Assembly: GCF_000328625.1 (NCBI RefSeq) | Contig: NC_019978.1 | Span: 62,001 to 126,000 of the forward strand | Source of the DNA: Halobacteroides halobius DSM 5150 | GTDB taxonomy: Bacteria > Bacillota > Halanaerobiia > Halobacteroidales > Halobacteroidaceae | Direction: 5' to 3' | Length of the DNA stretch: 64,000 bases | In this document: positions 25,601 through 34,793 of the stretch, one piece after another | Layout: each line of letters starts with the position of its first letter | Position numbering within the stretch: position 1 is the stretch's first letter | The notes under the pieces: generated by a model | The model's database searches: none | What the model was told of the DNA's origin: nothing | Seen by the model: only the letters and a program-made list of their open reading frames with translations | Program-made: the position numbers and the translations under genes

Positions 25601-25966
25601 TTGTTAGCTTTGGAAAGAGCTAAGAAGTTAAGCAATAAGGTTCAAATAGAAATCGGGCAATTCACTGAAAGAATAAAACAGGTTCCTGGCTACTTGTTGG
25701 TAAGTATGAAAAGATATCAATTAAAAGGAGATAATATTCAATTTTTTGGGGTTGATAGAAGAGGTGCTTTAATCTCTGGTAATGGTGTAGAAGCATCCTG
25801 GATAGATAATTATAATCAAGAAGAATTAATTGCTTATTTTAATATAAGTAAATTAGTTAAGCAAGGTCAATTCACTGACCAAACAGTTGAGGGTGTGATT
25901 ACACTAGATAATTTAGAAGTAGGTCGAAAAAGTATTAGTAAGCATCCAGCGATTCATCTAGGATAA
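25601..25966 (+). CDS. Conserved-looking small protein of unknown function
   Basis: The protein is 121 aa from the TTG at 25601, which follows AAAGGAGG at the right distance; the frame is open further upstream but without a ribosome site. No signal peptide, membrane segment or cysteine motif is seen. The N-terminus is amphipathic (LERAKKLSNKVQIEIGQFTERIKQ). The middle has beta-type sequence (GDNIQFFGVDRRGALISGNG) and the C-terminus ends RKSISKHPAIHLG. I do not recognise the family. Lying between CAP-domain and SPOCS genes, it may belong to spore envelope or sporulation functions, but this is guesswork. Confidence 0.6.
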   Translation: MLALERAKKLSNKVQIEIGQFTERIKQVPGYLLVSMKRYQLKGDNIQFFGVDRRGALISGNGVEASWIDNYNQEELIAYFNISKLVKQGQFTDQTVEGVITLDNLEVGRKSISKHPAIHLG

Positions 25967-25990
25967 TATTTACAATAATTGTAAATAAAA
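25966..25990 (+). terminator. Palindromic hairpin after the small unknown gene
   Basis: ATTTACAAT/ATTGTAAAT with a single central base lies just after the stop codon and is followed by AAAAATTA. The tiny loop forces opening of the inner pairs, so its strength as a terminator is doubtful. Confidence 0.35.
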
Positions 25991-26065
25991 ATTATACACA
26001 TTTCCCTTACTCCAGCATATATTTATCAATGAGGACTCTTTTATTAATAAAAAAGGGGGAAAAAA

Positions 26066-27676
26066 ATGGCTGTTAATGTTAAGGAAGAAGAAGTAAGGGT
26101 TGAGTATGTTGTTGTTGAAGAGACAGTGCGAACTTCTGTTGAGGGTACATTACAAGTTCCAAATCAAAAGCCAGATATTCAAAGAGTATTAGAAATTGGT
26201 GTTGAACAGGTTAAGCTTGATGATATGGGATCAGACAGTGACTTATATGTAGAAGAAGGTGGGGTATCATTTACTGGTGGGGCAATAGAAATGGGAGTTG
26301 TTTATGTTGCTGCTGAAGCTGACCAACCAGTGCATTTTTTCCATGATGATCTTGAATTAAGTAATATTGATCTAGATATTCCAGAATTAACTTCTGATAT
26401 GAATGTGAGTGTTAAAATTGAAGTTACAGATATAAGCTATGAAGTTAATCCACCTACTGATACTATAGAAGTTACAGCTATTTTAGCTATTGAGGTTAAG
26501 GCTACAGAAACTAGGGAAATCGAAGTTATTACTGACGTAACGGGAATTAAAGATAGTTTAGTTGATAAAGAATTATTAAAGGTTGAAGACATTATAGATG
26601 AGATTAACCAAAAGAAAATTATCAAGGATAAAAATTTAGAATTAGACAATGATATCTCACGGATTTTAAAGGTTGAAGGAGGATTGATTACTACTGCAAA
26701 GGCTAAAATAGTAAATGGAGCAGTAAAGGTTACAGGTAGATTTAAAGCTAAAGTAATGTATGTAGCTGATACTGCAGCAGATGATCAACCAGTTTATATT
26801 GAAGAAGGCACTTTTGACTTTACTCAAGTTATAGACATACCGCAAGTAACTAATGAGATGAAGGCTTATGCTGATGTAGATCTGAAAAGATGGAATTATA
26901 GTATAGCAGATACAAATGTAGCTAATATAGATGCTATAATTAATATTTATGTTAAGGTAACTGCTCCAAGAGAGGTTATGGCTGTTGTTGATGTTAGTAG
27001 TGATAAAGTAAAAGTAGAAGAAGAAGTTATTAGGGTAGAAGAAATTGTTGGAGAAAATCAAATAACGGATACTATAGTACAAAGCTTTACCATCCCAGAT
27101 GTGAAACCGGATATTCAAAGTATTGTGGAATCTAAAGGTAATTTGTTGAATCTAGATTGCAATGTAGATGATGGGGGAGTAACTGTAACAGGTACTTTGC
27201 AATCAGGGGTTTTATATCAAGCTGAAGATAACTCAGCTCATTTTGTGTGGTCTACTGAAGCACAAAATGCAGATCAAGAATTTACCAGTTTTGTTAGTGT
27301 AGGTGGAGCTAAAGCTGGTATGGATTGTTATCAGGATGTAGTATTACAAAGAGTTAAAGCTACTAAACAGGGAGATAGAAGTGTTAAAATTACTGCTACT
27401 ATAAGTGAATATGTTAGAGTAAGCGATCTAAAAGAATTAAATATTGTAACTGATATTATTGCAGTTTCTCCTGTGGTTGATCAGCCTGATTATGAGCGAC
27501 CATCTAGGATTGTTTATGTAGTTCAACCTGGAGATACCTTATATAAGATAGCTGCTCGTTACAATACAACTGTGGATGCTCTTGTTGAAGTCAATGATAT
27601 AGAAAATCCTAATTATATCGAAGTTGGTCAAAAAATAATCATACCTAAAGAAATCATTGATCAACCAAGAGGTTGA
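26066..27676 (+). CDS. SPOCS (DUF3794)/LysM protein, SipL-like
   Basis: This 536-aa protein has three tandem beta-rich SPOCS domains (about 15-130, 170-280 and 320-440), recognisable by repeated VPNQKPDIQRVLEI / IPDVKPDIQSIVES and EGGVSFTGG / DDGGVTVTGTLQSGVLY motifs. A C-terminal LysM domain (about 487-531) contains VVQPGDTLYKIAARYNTTV. In Clostridioides, SipL with SPOCS and LysM recruits SpoIVA to the forespore. This protein has the same parts. No signal peptide is seen, in line with mother-cell cytoplasmic action. SD AAAGGGGGAA. Confidence 0.88.
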   Translation: MAVNVKEEEVRVEYVVVEETVRTSVEGTLQVPNQKPDIQRVLEIGVEQVKLDDMGSDSDLYVEEGGVSFTGGAIEMGVVYVAAEADQPVHFFHDDLELSNIDLDIPELTSDMNVSVKIEVTDISYEVNPPTDTIEVTAILAIEVKATETREIEVITDVTGIKDSLVDKELLKVEDIIDEINQKKIIKDKNLELDNDISRILKVEGGLITTAKAKIVNGAVKVTGRFKAKVMYVADTAADDQPVYIEEGTFDFTQVIDIPQVTNEMKAYADVDLKRWNYSIADTNVANIDAIINIYVKVTAPREVMAVVDVSSDKVKVEEEVIRVEEIVGENQITDTIVQSFTIPDVKPDIQSIVESKGNLLNLDCNVDDGGVTVTGTLQSGVLYQAEDNSAHFVWSTEAQNADQEFTSFVSVGGAKAGMDCYQDVVLQRVKATKQGDRSVKITATISEYVRVSDLKELNIVTDIIAVSPVVDQPDYERPSRIVYVVQPGDTLYKIAARYNTTVDALVEVNDIENPNYIEVGQKIIIPKEIIDQPRG

Positions 27677-27679
27677 TAA

Positions 27680-27712
27680 AAAAGAGTAGGACATAGTCCT
27701 ACTCTTTTTTGT
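27680..27712. terminator. Bidirectional terminator between SPOCS/LysM gene and RNase J gene
   Basis: AAAAGAGTAGGA/TCCTACTCTTTT stem with a short CATAG loop and T6 on the right. It overlaps the rnj stop codon on the other strand. Confidence 0.85.
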
Positions 27713-29336
27713 TTTTTGTAATGACTGTTATGATTTTAGGGTTGCGTTTAGTTTTATTATATAGAAATTCTTGACTTTTCTCTTTTATTTTGTTTTGCAA
27801 GATAGTTTTATTTTTAGCTGGAGATTTATTTAAGGTTTGTTGAATAGTTTCTTTTAGTTCTTTAATTAGTTTTTCGGATTTTTTAAGGTAGACAAACCCT
27901 TGTGAAATGATATCTAATACTTTGTTGTTGTTAATTATGATGAGTAGAAAACCATTTTGGGCCAATCTTTGGCGTTCTTTTAAAACGGTTGGCCCTACAT
28001 CACCTACCTTTGAACCATCAATTAATAATTTGCCTGTTTTTACAGGCGAGCCAAAGTATGCTTTATTAGCACTTAGATTTAATCGTGACCCATTCTTAGC
28101 AACAAAGATATTATCTTTAGGGATGCCCACTCTTTTAGCTAGTAAAGCATGATGGTAAAGATGGCGATACTCTCCATGAACTGGAATGAAGTACTGAGGT
28201 TTAGTTAAATTAAGCATCATTTTTAATTCTTCTTTGGAGGCGTGGCCTGATGCATGGAGGTTAAGGTCTGATCCATACTTTACTAAAGCTCCTTTGGCAA
28301 ATAATTGATCAATAGTGGTACTGACCGCTAATTCATTTCCAGGAATAGGAGTAGCTGAAAATAGAACCATATCTCCTTGATGTATAGCAATTTGTCTATG
28401 CTCCCCTCTAGCGATTCGAGTTAAAGAGGCCATAGTTTCTCCTTGGCTACCTGTCATCATAAAAACCACTCTGTGATTAGGTAGTTTTTTGATCTCATTG
28501 AGATTAATTAGCAATCCCTCTGGGATATCTAGATATCCTAATTTTTGGGCCAAGCTAGTATTCTCTCTCATACTCCGACCAGAGATAGCTAATTTGCGGT
28601 TAGTTCTTGCTGTAGCATCGATTATTTGTTGTAACCTATCTAAATGAGAAGAGAAAGTAGCAATGATAATCCTTCCTTTAGCTTTCTTAAATAATTTATT
28701 AATATTTTTAGCTACTGTCTTTTCTGATGTTGAAAAGCCCTCCCTTTCCGCATTTGTACTATCTGATAATAAGGCTAGTAACCCTTCTTCCCCTAATGCG
28801 GCTAAACTATAATAGTCCGTTAATTCTTGATTAATTGGTGTCTGATCAAACTTAAAGTCACCTGTATATAATATAGTACCAGCAGGAGTTTTAATGCTAA
28901 TAGCAGCTGCTCCAGGAATACTATGATTTACTCTAATATAATTAATTTCAAAAGGGCCAATTTTTATTTTTTCTCTAGGATTGGCTTCTCTAAGCTGTGT
29001 CTTAGCTGATAGACTCTTGGCAGCTAATTTCTTTTTAATCATGCCTAAAGTGAATTTAGTACCATAAACGGGGATATTTATCTCTGATAATAAGAAAGGA
29101 ATTCCCCCAATGTGATCTTCATGAGCATGGCTGACTAATAGCCCCTTAATTTTATCATGATTTTTAACTAAGTAATCGACTTTAGGCAGGACTAAATCTA
29201 CACCTAACATATTAGGTGTAGGAAATGCAATTCCACAATCTAGAATCAGTATCTCTTTATTGTATTCAATTAAAATCATATTCTTACCGATTTCTTCTCT
29301 GCCCCCTAAGGGGATAATGGATATTTCTTCTGCCAT
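27699..29336 (-). CDS. rnj: Ribonuclease J
   Basis: This 545-aa enzyme is an exo/endoribonuclease for mRNA decay and rRNA processing. The metallo-beta-lactamase motif SHAHEDHIGG is near residue 74. DSTNAEREG and FSSHLDRLQQII mark the beta-CASP domain, with SGRSM and TGSQGE. HASGHASKEELK and PVHGEYRH lie further on, and a C-terminal domain completes the fold. The start was set at MAEEISIIPLGG, which follows AGAGGTG; a frame 7 codons longer exists. Transcribed opposite to its neighbours. Confidence 0.95.
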   Translation of the reverse strand: MAEEISIIPLGGREEIGKNMILIEYNKEILILDCGIAFPTPNMLGVDLVLPKVDYLVKNHDKIKGLLVSHAHEDHIGGIPFLLSEINIPVYGTKFTLGMIKKKLAAKSLSAKTQLREANPREKIKIGPFEINYIRVNHSIPGAAAISIKTPAGTILYTGDFKFDQTPINQELTDYYSLAALGEEGLLALLSDSTNAEREGFSTSEKTVAKNINKLFKKAKGRIIIATFSSHLDRLQQIIDATARTNRKLAISGRSMRENTSLAQKLGYLDIPEGLLINLNEIKKLPNHRVVFMMTGSQGETMASLTRIARGEHRQIAIHQGDMVLFSATPIPGNELAVSTTIDQLFAKGALVKYGSDLNLHASGHASKEELKMMLNLTKPQYFIPVHGEYRHLYHHALLAKRVGIPKDNIFVAKNGSRLNLSANKAYFGSPVKTGKLLIDGSKVGDVGPTVLKERQRLAQNGFLLIIINNNKVLDIISQGFVYLKKSEKLIKELKETIQQTLNKSPAKNKTILQNKIKEKSQEFLYNKTKRNPKIITVITKNKKE

Positions 29337-29482
29337 TATTTCACCTCTAACTAACAAATTATTGGATTCTGTAATTTATTATCACCTAAAAATTATCTTT
29401 TATCCAAAATCAAATTAATAATTAGAGTCTAAATAGGGATAATAAGCTAAGAGTAAAAAAATGTTTCTACAGGAGGATAAAA

Positions 29483-30283
29483 ATGACAGATAAGGCGGGG
29501 CGATTAGTCATTATTGGTGGTGCAGAAGCTAAAGATCATGACCCAATAATTTTAGAAGAAGCGGCGAACTTAGTAGAGGAGAGGCTATTAATTATTACTA
29601 CTGCTACTCAAGAACCTAAGGAAGCAGGTGAGGAATATGATAGGATTTTTAGTAAATTAGGTGTTCCGGAAGTTAAAGCTTTGCATATTAATTCTAGAGC
29701 AGATGCTGCTTATAAAGATTATGTAGAGCAAATAGAGAAGGCAGATGGAGTATTTTTTACTGGAGGAAATCAGTTGAGAATCACTAGTTTATTGGGAGGT
29801 AGTAGGGTTTGTGATGCAATAAAAAGAGGCTACAAAAATGGGAAAGTAATTATTGGAACTAGTGCTGGAGCTGCTGTTATGAGTCGACTTATGGTAGTAA
29901 CAGGTGAAAGTGATGAGAATGCTAAACAAGGGGCTTTAGATTTAGCTTTGGGACTAGGATTTTTGGATAATGTGATTATTGATCAACATTTTTCTCAACG
30001 TGGTAGATTAGGGAGATTATTAACAGGCTTGGCCCATAATCCTGCTTTATTAGGAGTAGGAATTGATGAAAATACTGCAATTATTGTAACGGAAAATACC
30101 TTTGAAGTCATAGGTTCAGGAACAGTAACAATAGTAGATTGTAGCCAAGTAAAAACAACTAATATTTCTAATTTATTACCTGATGAGGCTTTAACTTTAA
30201 CTAATGTTAAGTTGCATATTTTATCTAAAAGGTATGGTTTTAATCTAGATAGAAAAAAAGTTATTTTACCTCAAGACCAATAA
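29483..30283 (+). CDS. cphB: Cyanophycinase
   Basis: This 266-aa peptidase S51-family enzyme cleaves the Asp-Arg polymer cyanophycin into beta-Asp-Arg dipeptides. The N-terminus RLVIIGGAEAKDHDP and the nucleophile elbow GTSAGAAVMS (Ser127) are typical, together with VFFTGGNQLRIT and DQHFSQRGRLGRL. It lies 63 bases upstream of the synthetase. Length is normal for cytosolic CphB (no signal peptide). Peptidase E is a relative but lacks these combined motifs. SD ACAGGAGG. Confidence 0.93.
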   Translation: MTDKAGRLVIIGGAEAKDHDPIILEEAANLVEERLLIITTATQEPKEAGEEYDRIFSKLGVPEVKALHINSRADAAYKDYVEQIEKADGVFFTGGNQLRITSLLGGSRVCDAIKRGYKNGKVIIGTSAGAAVMSRLMVVTGESDENAKQGALDLALGLGFLDNVIIDQHFSQRGRLGRLLTGLAHNPALLGVGIDENTAIIVTENTFEVIGSGTVTIVDCSQVKTTNISNLLPDEALTLTNVKLHILSKRYGFNLDRKKVILPQDQ

Positions 30284-30346
30284 AAATAGTATAGATATTG
30301 CAGACATGGTTAAAATAAATGGAGCTAAAATTAAGGAGGAATCGGT

Positions 30347-32968
30347 ATGAGAATAGTTGAGTTAAAGTCAATTTCTGGTCCTAATGTATATGCTCATCAA
30401 CCAGTAATTAAATTAACATTAGATTTAGAGGAGTACTGTGAAGTAGAAAGTAATCAACTGTCTAATTTTAATAAGCGTTTAGAAAAATTACTGCCAGGAT
30501 TACAAGAACATCATTGTTCTTTACAACAACCAGGAGGATTTATTAGGCGCTTAGAAGAGGGAACGTATCTAGGACATATAATTGAACATATAGCAATAGA
30601 GTTACTAGTGATAGCTGGCCAGGATGTATATTATGGGAAGACAATACATAATGAGAGTACAGGGGTTTATGAGATTATTTTTGAATATAAAACTAAAGCT
30701 ACGGCTTTACTAGTAGCCAAAGAAGCTATCACTTTAGTTGAGAAATTAATTGCAGGAGAAGAGATAGATAAGGGTAAACTAATTAGTAGATTAAAAGAAC
30801 AGGAGCGAATTAGTGCCCTAGGGCCAAGTACTGCTGCTATAGTTAAAGAAGCGAAAAGAAAAGAGATACCTGTAACAAGGTTAGGTGTTGATAATAGTTT
30901 GATTCAATTAGGTTATGGTAGATATAGTAAATTAGTTGAAGCAACTATAGGTGAGACTACTTCTTGTGTGGGAGTTGATATTTCTTGTGATAAAGCTCAA
31001 ACTAGGAAGTTACTTAATGATATGGGAGTACTCACTCCAAGAGGGATAGTAGTTACTAAATTAGATGAGGCAGTTAAATTTCAAGCTCAATTGAACAGAC
31101 CAGTAATTACTAAACCAGTCAACGGAAATCAAGGAACAGGAGTAACACTTAATTTAGAGAATTCTGCTGCAATCAAAAAAGGATTTAAAAGGGCTAAAAA
31201 ATATAGTTCAAAAGTATTAGTAGAAGAGTATATTAATGGTAGTGATTATAGATTATTAGTAGTTGATAATAAAGTGGTTGCTGGTGCTAAACGAGTTCCA
31301 GCTTATGTAGTTGGAGATGGAGAGAAAACAATAAAGGAGTTAATAATAAAATTAAATCAAGACCCTGACCGTGGTATAGATCACGAAAAGCCGTTAACTA
31401 AGGTTAGAATTAATGATAGGTTAAAGGAGGTCTTATCTAAAGCAGGATATAGTCTAGAAGCTATTCCTTCCCAAGGAGAAACAGTTTACTTACAGCAAAC
31501 AGCTAATTTAAGTACAGGAGGGATTGCAGTTGATTGTACCGATCAGCTTCATCCTGATATTAAACGATCAGCTATTAGAGCTGCTAAAACAATAGGTCTA
31601 GATATAGCAGGAGTAGATCTAGTAACCTCTGATATTACTAAGCCTCTGTCTGATCAAGGAGCTATTATTGAAGTTAATTCTGCTCCAGGGATTAGAATGC
31701 ATCATTATCCTAGTCAAGGTAAGTCTAGAAATGTAGCTAAGAAAATTGTTAATCTGCTTGATCCAGCTAGAATTCCTATTGTTTCAATAACAGGAACTAA
31801 TGGTAAGACGACAACTGCTCGTATGATAAGAAATATCCTATCTGAAGCAGGTATTAAAGTAGGAATGGCTGCAACAGGTGGAATTAAAATTGGAGATGAA
31901 GTAGTTTTGAAAGGAGATACTACAGGACCTTTAAGTGCTCAAACAGTCCTAAGAGATAAAGATGTAGAGGCTGCTGTATTAGAGACTGCTCGTGGTGGTA
32001 TTTTACGAGATGGATTGGGATATGATTGGAGTGATATTGGAATTATAACTAATATTACTGCTGATCACTTAGGGCAAGACGGAATTGAAACTGTAGAAGA
32101 AATAGCTAATATTAAATCTTTAGTAATAGAGAGAGTTAGAAAGAATGGTTATGCTATTTTAAATGCTAATGATCCTCAAGTGGTAGCTATAGCTAAAAGA
32201 AGTAACGCAGAAATCATCTATTGTAGTTTAGAAGAAAATAATTTAGTTATTGAAAGGCATTTAGCAGAATCTAAACCAGCAGTTTATTTAAAAGAGGGCA
32301 ACTTAACTTTATTTGATGGTGAAGATGAATTGCCTATTATGGCAATTGATAGGTTACCAGCTGCCCAAGAAGGATTAGCTAAGCATATTTTAGAGAATGC
32401 TCTATTTGCTATAGCTGCTGGTTTTGCTTATGGAATACCAACTTTTATTATCAGAACTGCCTTATGTAAATTTGGGGCTGAGCTTACAGATAATCCAGGT
32501 CGATTAAATGTATTAACCAATAGTAAGTTTACTACTGTTATTGATTATGGTCATAATCCAGCAGGTTATAGAGCGACTTTAAATTTTGCTAAGCAGTTAG
32601 TTGATAATAAGTTAATAGGGGTTATTGGAGTACCAGGTGATAGAGGAGATGATTTGATTGAGCAGGCAGGTCAAGAAGCTGGAAGTCATCTTGACCGAGC
32701 AATTATTAAAGAAGATATTGATTTACGGGGTAGAGATAAAGGAGAAGTAGCAAAGTTATTAAAAGCAGGAGCCTCTAAAGCTGGATTAGAAGATATAGAA
32801 GTTGAATTAAAAGAGTTAGAAGCTATTAAGAAAGGATTGTCAGAAGCAGAAGTAGGAGATGTAGTAGTTATCTTCTACGAACAAGGACTAGAACAGATAA
32901 TAGAGCTAGTAGAAGATTCTAAATTTATAAACCACCAGCAACAAGACGATGAACAAAAGATCTCTTAA
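30347..32968 (+). CDS. cphA: Cyanophycin synthetase
   Basis: This 873-aa, two-ligase enzyme builds multi-L-arginyl-poly-L-aspartate from Asp and Arg with ATP. The N-terminal domain and ATP-grasp part contain GGFIRRLEEGTYLGHIIEHI, KPVNGNQGTGVTLN and IEVNSAPGIRMHHYP. The C-terminal Mur-ligase-like part has the P-loop SITGTNGKTTTARMI near 480-494 and later IDYGHNPAGYRAT. Length matches bacterial CphA1. It pairs with the upstream cyanophycinase, giving storage and remobilisation of nitrogen and carbon. SD AAGGAGGA. Confidence 0.95.
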   Translation: MRIVELKSISGPNVYAHQPVIKLTLDLEEYCEVESNQLSNFNKRLEKLLPGLQEHHCSLQQPGGFIRRLEEGTYLGHIIEHIAIELLVIAGQDVYYGKTIHNESTGVYEIIFEYKTKATALLVAKEAITLVEKLIAGEEIDKGKLISRLKEQERISALGPSTAAIVKEAKRKEIPVTRLGVDNSLIQLGYGRYSKLVEATIGETTSCVGVDISCDKAQTRKLLNDMGVLTPRGIVVTKLDEAVKFQAQLNRPVITKPVNGNQGTGVTLNLENSAAIKKGFKRAKKYSSKVLVEEYINGSDYRLLVVDNKVVAGAKRVPAYVVGDGEKTIKELIIKLNQDPDRGIDHEKPLTKVRINDRLKEVLSKAGYSLEAIPSQGETVYLQQTANLSTGGIAVDCTDQLHPDIKRSAIRAAKTIGLDIAGVDLVTSDITKPLSDQGAIIEVNSAPGIRMHHYPSQGKSRNVAKKIVNLLDPARIPIVSITGTNGKTTTARMIRNILSEAGIKVGMAATGGIKIGDEVVLKGDTTGPLSAQTVLRDKDVEAAVLETARGGILRDGLGYDWSDIGIITNITADHLGQDGIETVEEIANIKSLVIERVRKNGYAILNANDPQVVAIAKRSNAEIIYCSLEENNLVIERHLAESKPAVYLKEGNLTLFDGEDELPIMAIDRLPAAQEGLAKHILENALFAIAAGFAYGIPTFIIRTALCKFGAELTDNPGRLNVLTNSKFTTVIDYGHNPAGYRATLNFAKQLVDNKLIGVIGVPGDRGDDLIEQAGQEAGSHLDRAIIKEDIDLRGRDKGEVAKLLKAGASKAGLEDIEVELKELEAIKKGLSEAEVGDVVVIFYEQGLEQIIELVEDSKFINHQQQDDEQKIS

Positions 32969-33053
32969 TAATAGCTGATTTCAGGAAGATGAAGGAATTA
33001 AGCAGTAAGTAGATAAATAAGAATATATACTATAGCTATGAGGTGAACTAAAA

Positions 33054-33923
33054 TTGGATATACAAGCTTATGCTAAGATTAATTTAACTTTAGATGTGTT
33101 AGATAGACGAACTGATGGTTATCATATAGTAAAGATGATAATGCAAAATATAAGTTTATATGATAATTTATCATTTTCTAGGGGTAATAGTGGAATAGAG
33201 ATTACAACTAATCATCCTCATCTTCCTACTGGGCCAAGTAATTTGGTTTATAAAGCTGCAGAATTATTATTTAATGAGTTTAATTTAGATGGTGGATTAG
33301 AAATTTTTATTGATAAACAAATTCCTGTAGCAGCTGGTTTAGCTGGTGGTAGCACTAATGCAGCTGCTACATTAGTAGCAATTAATAAATTATGGGGCTT
33401 AGGATTAACTAAAGATCAGTTAGCTACCAGAGGTGCTCAATTAGGGGCCGATATACCATTTTGTATCAAAGGGGGGACTCAATTAGCCACTGGGATAGGA
33501 ACACAACTTAAAGAACTACCTACTTGTCCTAAACTATATTTAGTAGTAGTTAATCCCCCTCTAGAAGTTTCTACAGCTCAAGTTTATCAAAATTTGACAC
33601 TAGATGAAGTTACTAAGCATCCTGAAACTACTAAGGTGATTAAGGCATTAGAAGAGAAAAATAAAAAGATGGTTATAAATAACCTATCTAATTTATTAGA
33701 ATTAACAACTTTTGATTTATACCAAGAGGTTGCTACTCTTAAAGATAATGTAGAAAGTTTAACAAATAAGGCTCTTATGTCAGGAAGTGGGCCAACCGTA
33801 TTAGGTTTTGTAAAGAATAAAAGCCAAGCTAAAGCAGTACAAGCTAAGTTACAAGAAGAGCTATCTAGTAAGCACCGAATTTTAGTAGCTCAGACAGTAA
33901 ATCATGGATTACTAGACTCCTAA
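33054..33923 (+). CDS. ispE: 4-diphosphocytidyl-2-C-methyl-D-erythritol kinase
   Basis: This 289-aa GHMP kinase of the MEP isoprenoid pathway starts at TTG behind GAGGTGA. It shows AYAKINLTLDVLDRRTDGYH at the N-terminus, the ATP loop PVAAGLAGGSTNAAATL near 97, and the third GHMP motif MSGSGPTVLGF near 242. The ispE-purR neighbourhood is conserved in Bacillus, though here another gene lies between them. It starts soon after cphA, with a gap of about 85 bases. Confidence 0.95.
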   Translation: MDIQAYAKINLTLDVLDRRTDGYHIVKMIMQNISLYDNLSFSRGNSGIEITTNHPHLPTGPSNLVYKAAELLFNEFNLDGGLEIFIDKQIPVAAGLAGGSTNAAATLVAINKLWGLGLTKDQLATRGAQLGADIPFCIKGGTQLATGIGTQLKELPTCPKLYLVVVNPPLEVSTAQVYQNLTLDEVTKHPETTKVIKALEEKNKKMVINNLSNLLELTTFDLYQEVATLKDNVESLTNKALMSGSGPTVLGFVKNKSQAKAVQAKLQEELSSKHRILVAQTVNHGLLDS

Positions 33924-33936
33924 AAGGGGGAATTAG

Positions 33937-34686
33937 ATGTTAGATGCTATTATTTTGGCTGGAGGTAAGAATGAGGGAAGTTTAAAAAAAATAAGCAGTC
34001 AAAAATATGAAGCATTAATTGATATTAATGGTCAAGCTATGGTTGAATATGTAATTAAGACCTTAGAACAAGTTAGTATTATAGATAAGATTATTGGGGT
34101 TGGCCCCTCTAGATTAAAGAGTAAAGGAATTAATACTTTAGTTCCCGACCAAAATAACTTGTTAAAAAATATTAAATGGGGCTTACAGACGGCTAAAAGC
34201 CCCTATGTGTTATTAGTAACATCTGATATTCCACTAATTACAGTTGAAGCTATTGATTCTTTTTTGGCCCAGTGCGAGAATATAGATTGTGCTTTTTATT
34301 ATCCTATAATTCCTAAAAATGATATGCAAAATATGTTTCCTCAGGCTGAAAAAACATATTTTAAATTAGCTGAAGGTATATTTACTGGTGGTAATTTATT
34401 TTTAGTGAACCGTAAAGTTGTTTTAAAACATCAAGAAAAGATTAAAGAAATTATAAAGTGGCGTAAGAATCCCTGGAAGCTAGTACGAATGTTAGGGCCA
34501 AAGTTTATTTTCAAGTATTGGATAAGAACTTTATCTATCTCAGAGGTTGAAGATAGAATTAATGATTTATTAGGTTACCCAGGGCGAGGGATTATTCTAC
34601 CTTATCCAGAAGTTGGTTTTGATGTAGATCATATAAATCAATTTAAGATTATAAAGGATATTTATGCTAATCGTAAGGCTAATTGA
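33937..34686 (+). CDS. Nucleotidyltransferase-fold protein (MobA/GT-A-like)
   Basis: This 249-aa protein starts LDAIILAGGKNEGSLKKIS, a nucleotide-binding loop of the NTP-transferase type, followed by KYEALIDINGQAMVEYVI and a DxD-like SDIPLIT near residue 88. A C-terminal FDVDHINQFKIIKD is typical of this superfamily. It is probably a nucleotidyl- or guanylyltransferase; the substrate is unknown. Such genes recur between ispE and purR in clostridia. It starts 13 bases after ispE, so it is in the same operon. Confidence 0.75.
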   Translation: MLDAIILAGGKNEGSLKKISSQKYEALIDINGQAMVEYVIKTLEQVSIIDKIIGVGPSRLKSKGINTLVPDQNNLLKNIKWGLQTAKSPYVLLVTSDIPLITVEAIDSFLAQCENIDCAFYYPIIPKNDMQNMFPQAEKTYFKLAEGIFTGGNLFLVNRKVVLKHQEKIKEIIKWRKNPWKLVRMLGPKFIFKYWIRTLSISEVEDRINDLLGYPGRGIILPYPEVGFDVDHINQFKIIKDIYANRKAN

Positions 34687-34753
34687 TTCCTGGTAAGCAA
34701 AGATTTACAAAGTGACTATTTAATGATATGATTAAACTAAGTATATAGTAATT

Positions 34754-34766
34754 GTTCTAGTAGAAC
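34754..34766 (+). promoter_or_regulatory. Perfect inverted repeat upstream of purR (possible operator)
   Basis: GTTCTA-G-TAGAAC (34754-34766) overlaps a GAACATTCGG stretch whose complement CCGAATGTTC resembles a PurBox half-site. It stands about 30 bases before purR. Autoregulation is possible but not shown. Confidence 0.35.
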
Positions 34767-34793
34767 ATTCGGAAGGAGTGTCATCCTTAAAAG

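Noticed and set aside
26666-27118. A 150-codon frame on the minus strand
   Set aside because: It is antisense to the SPOCS/LysM gene, very rich in Ser/Tyr/Asn/Ile, a typical shadow of a beta-rich coding frame.
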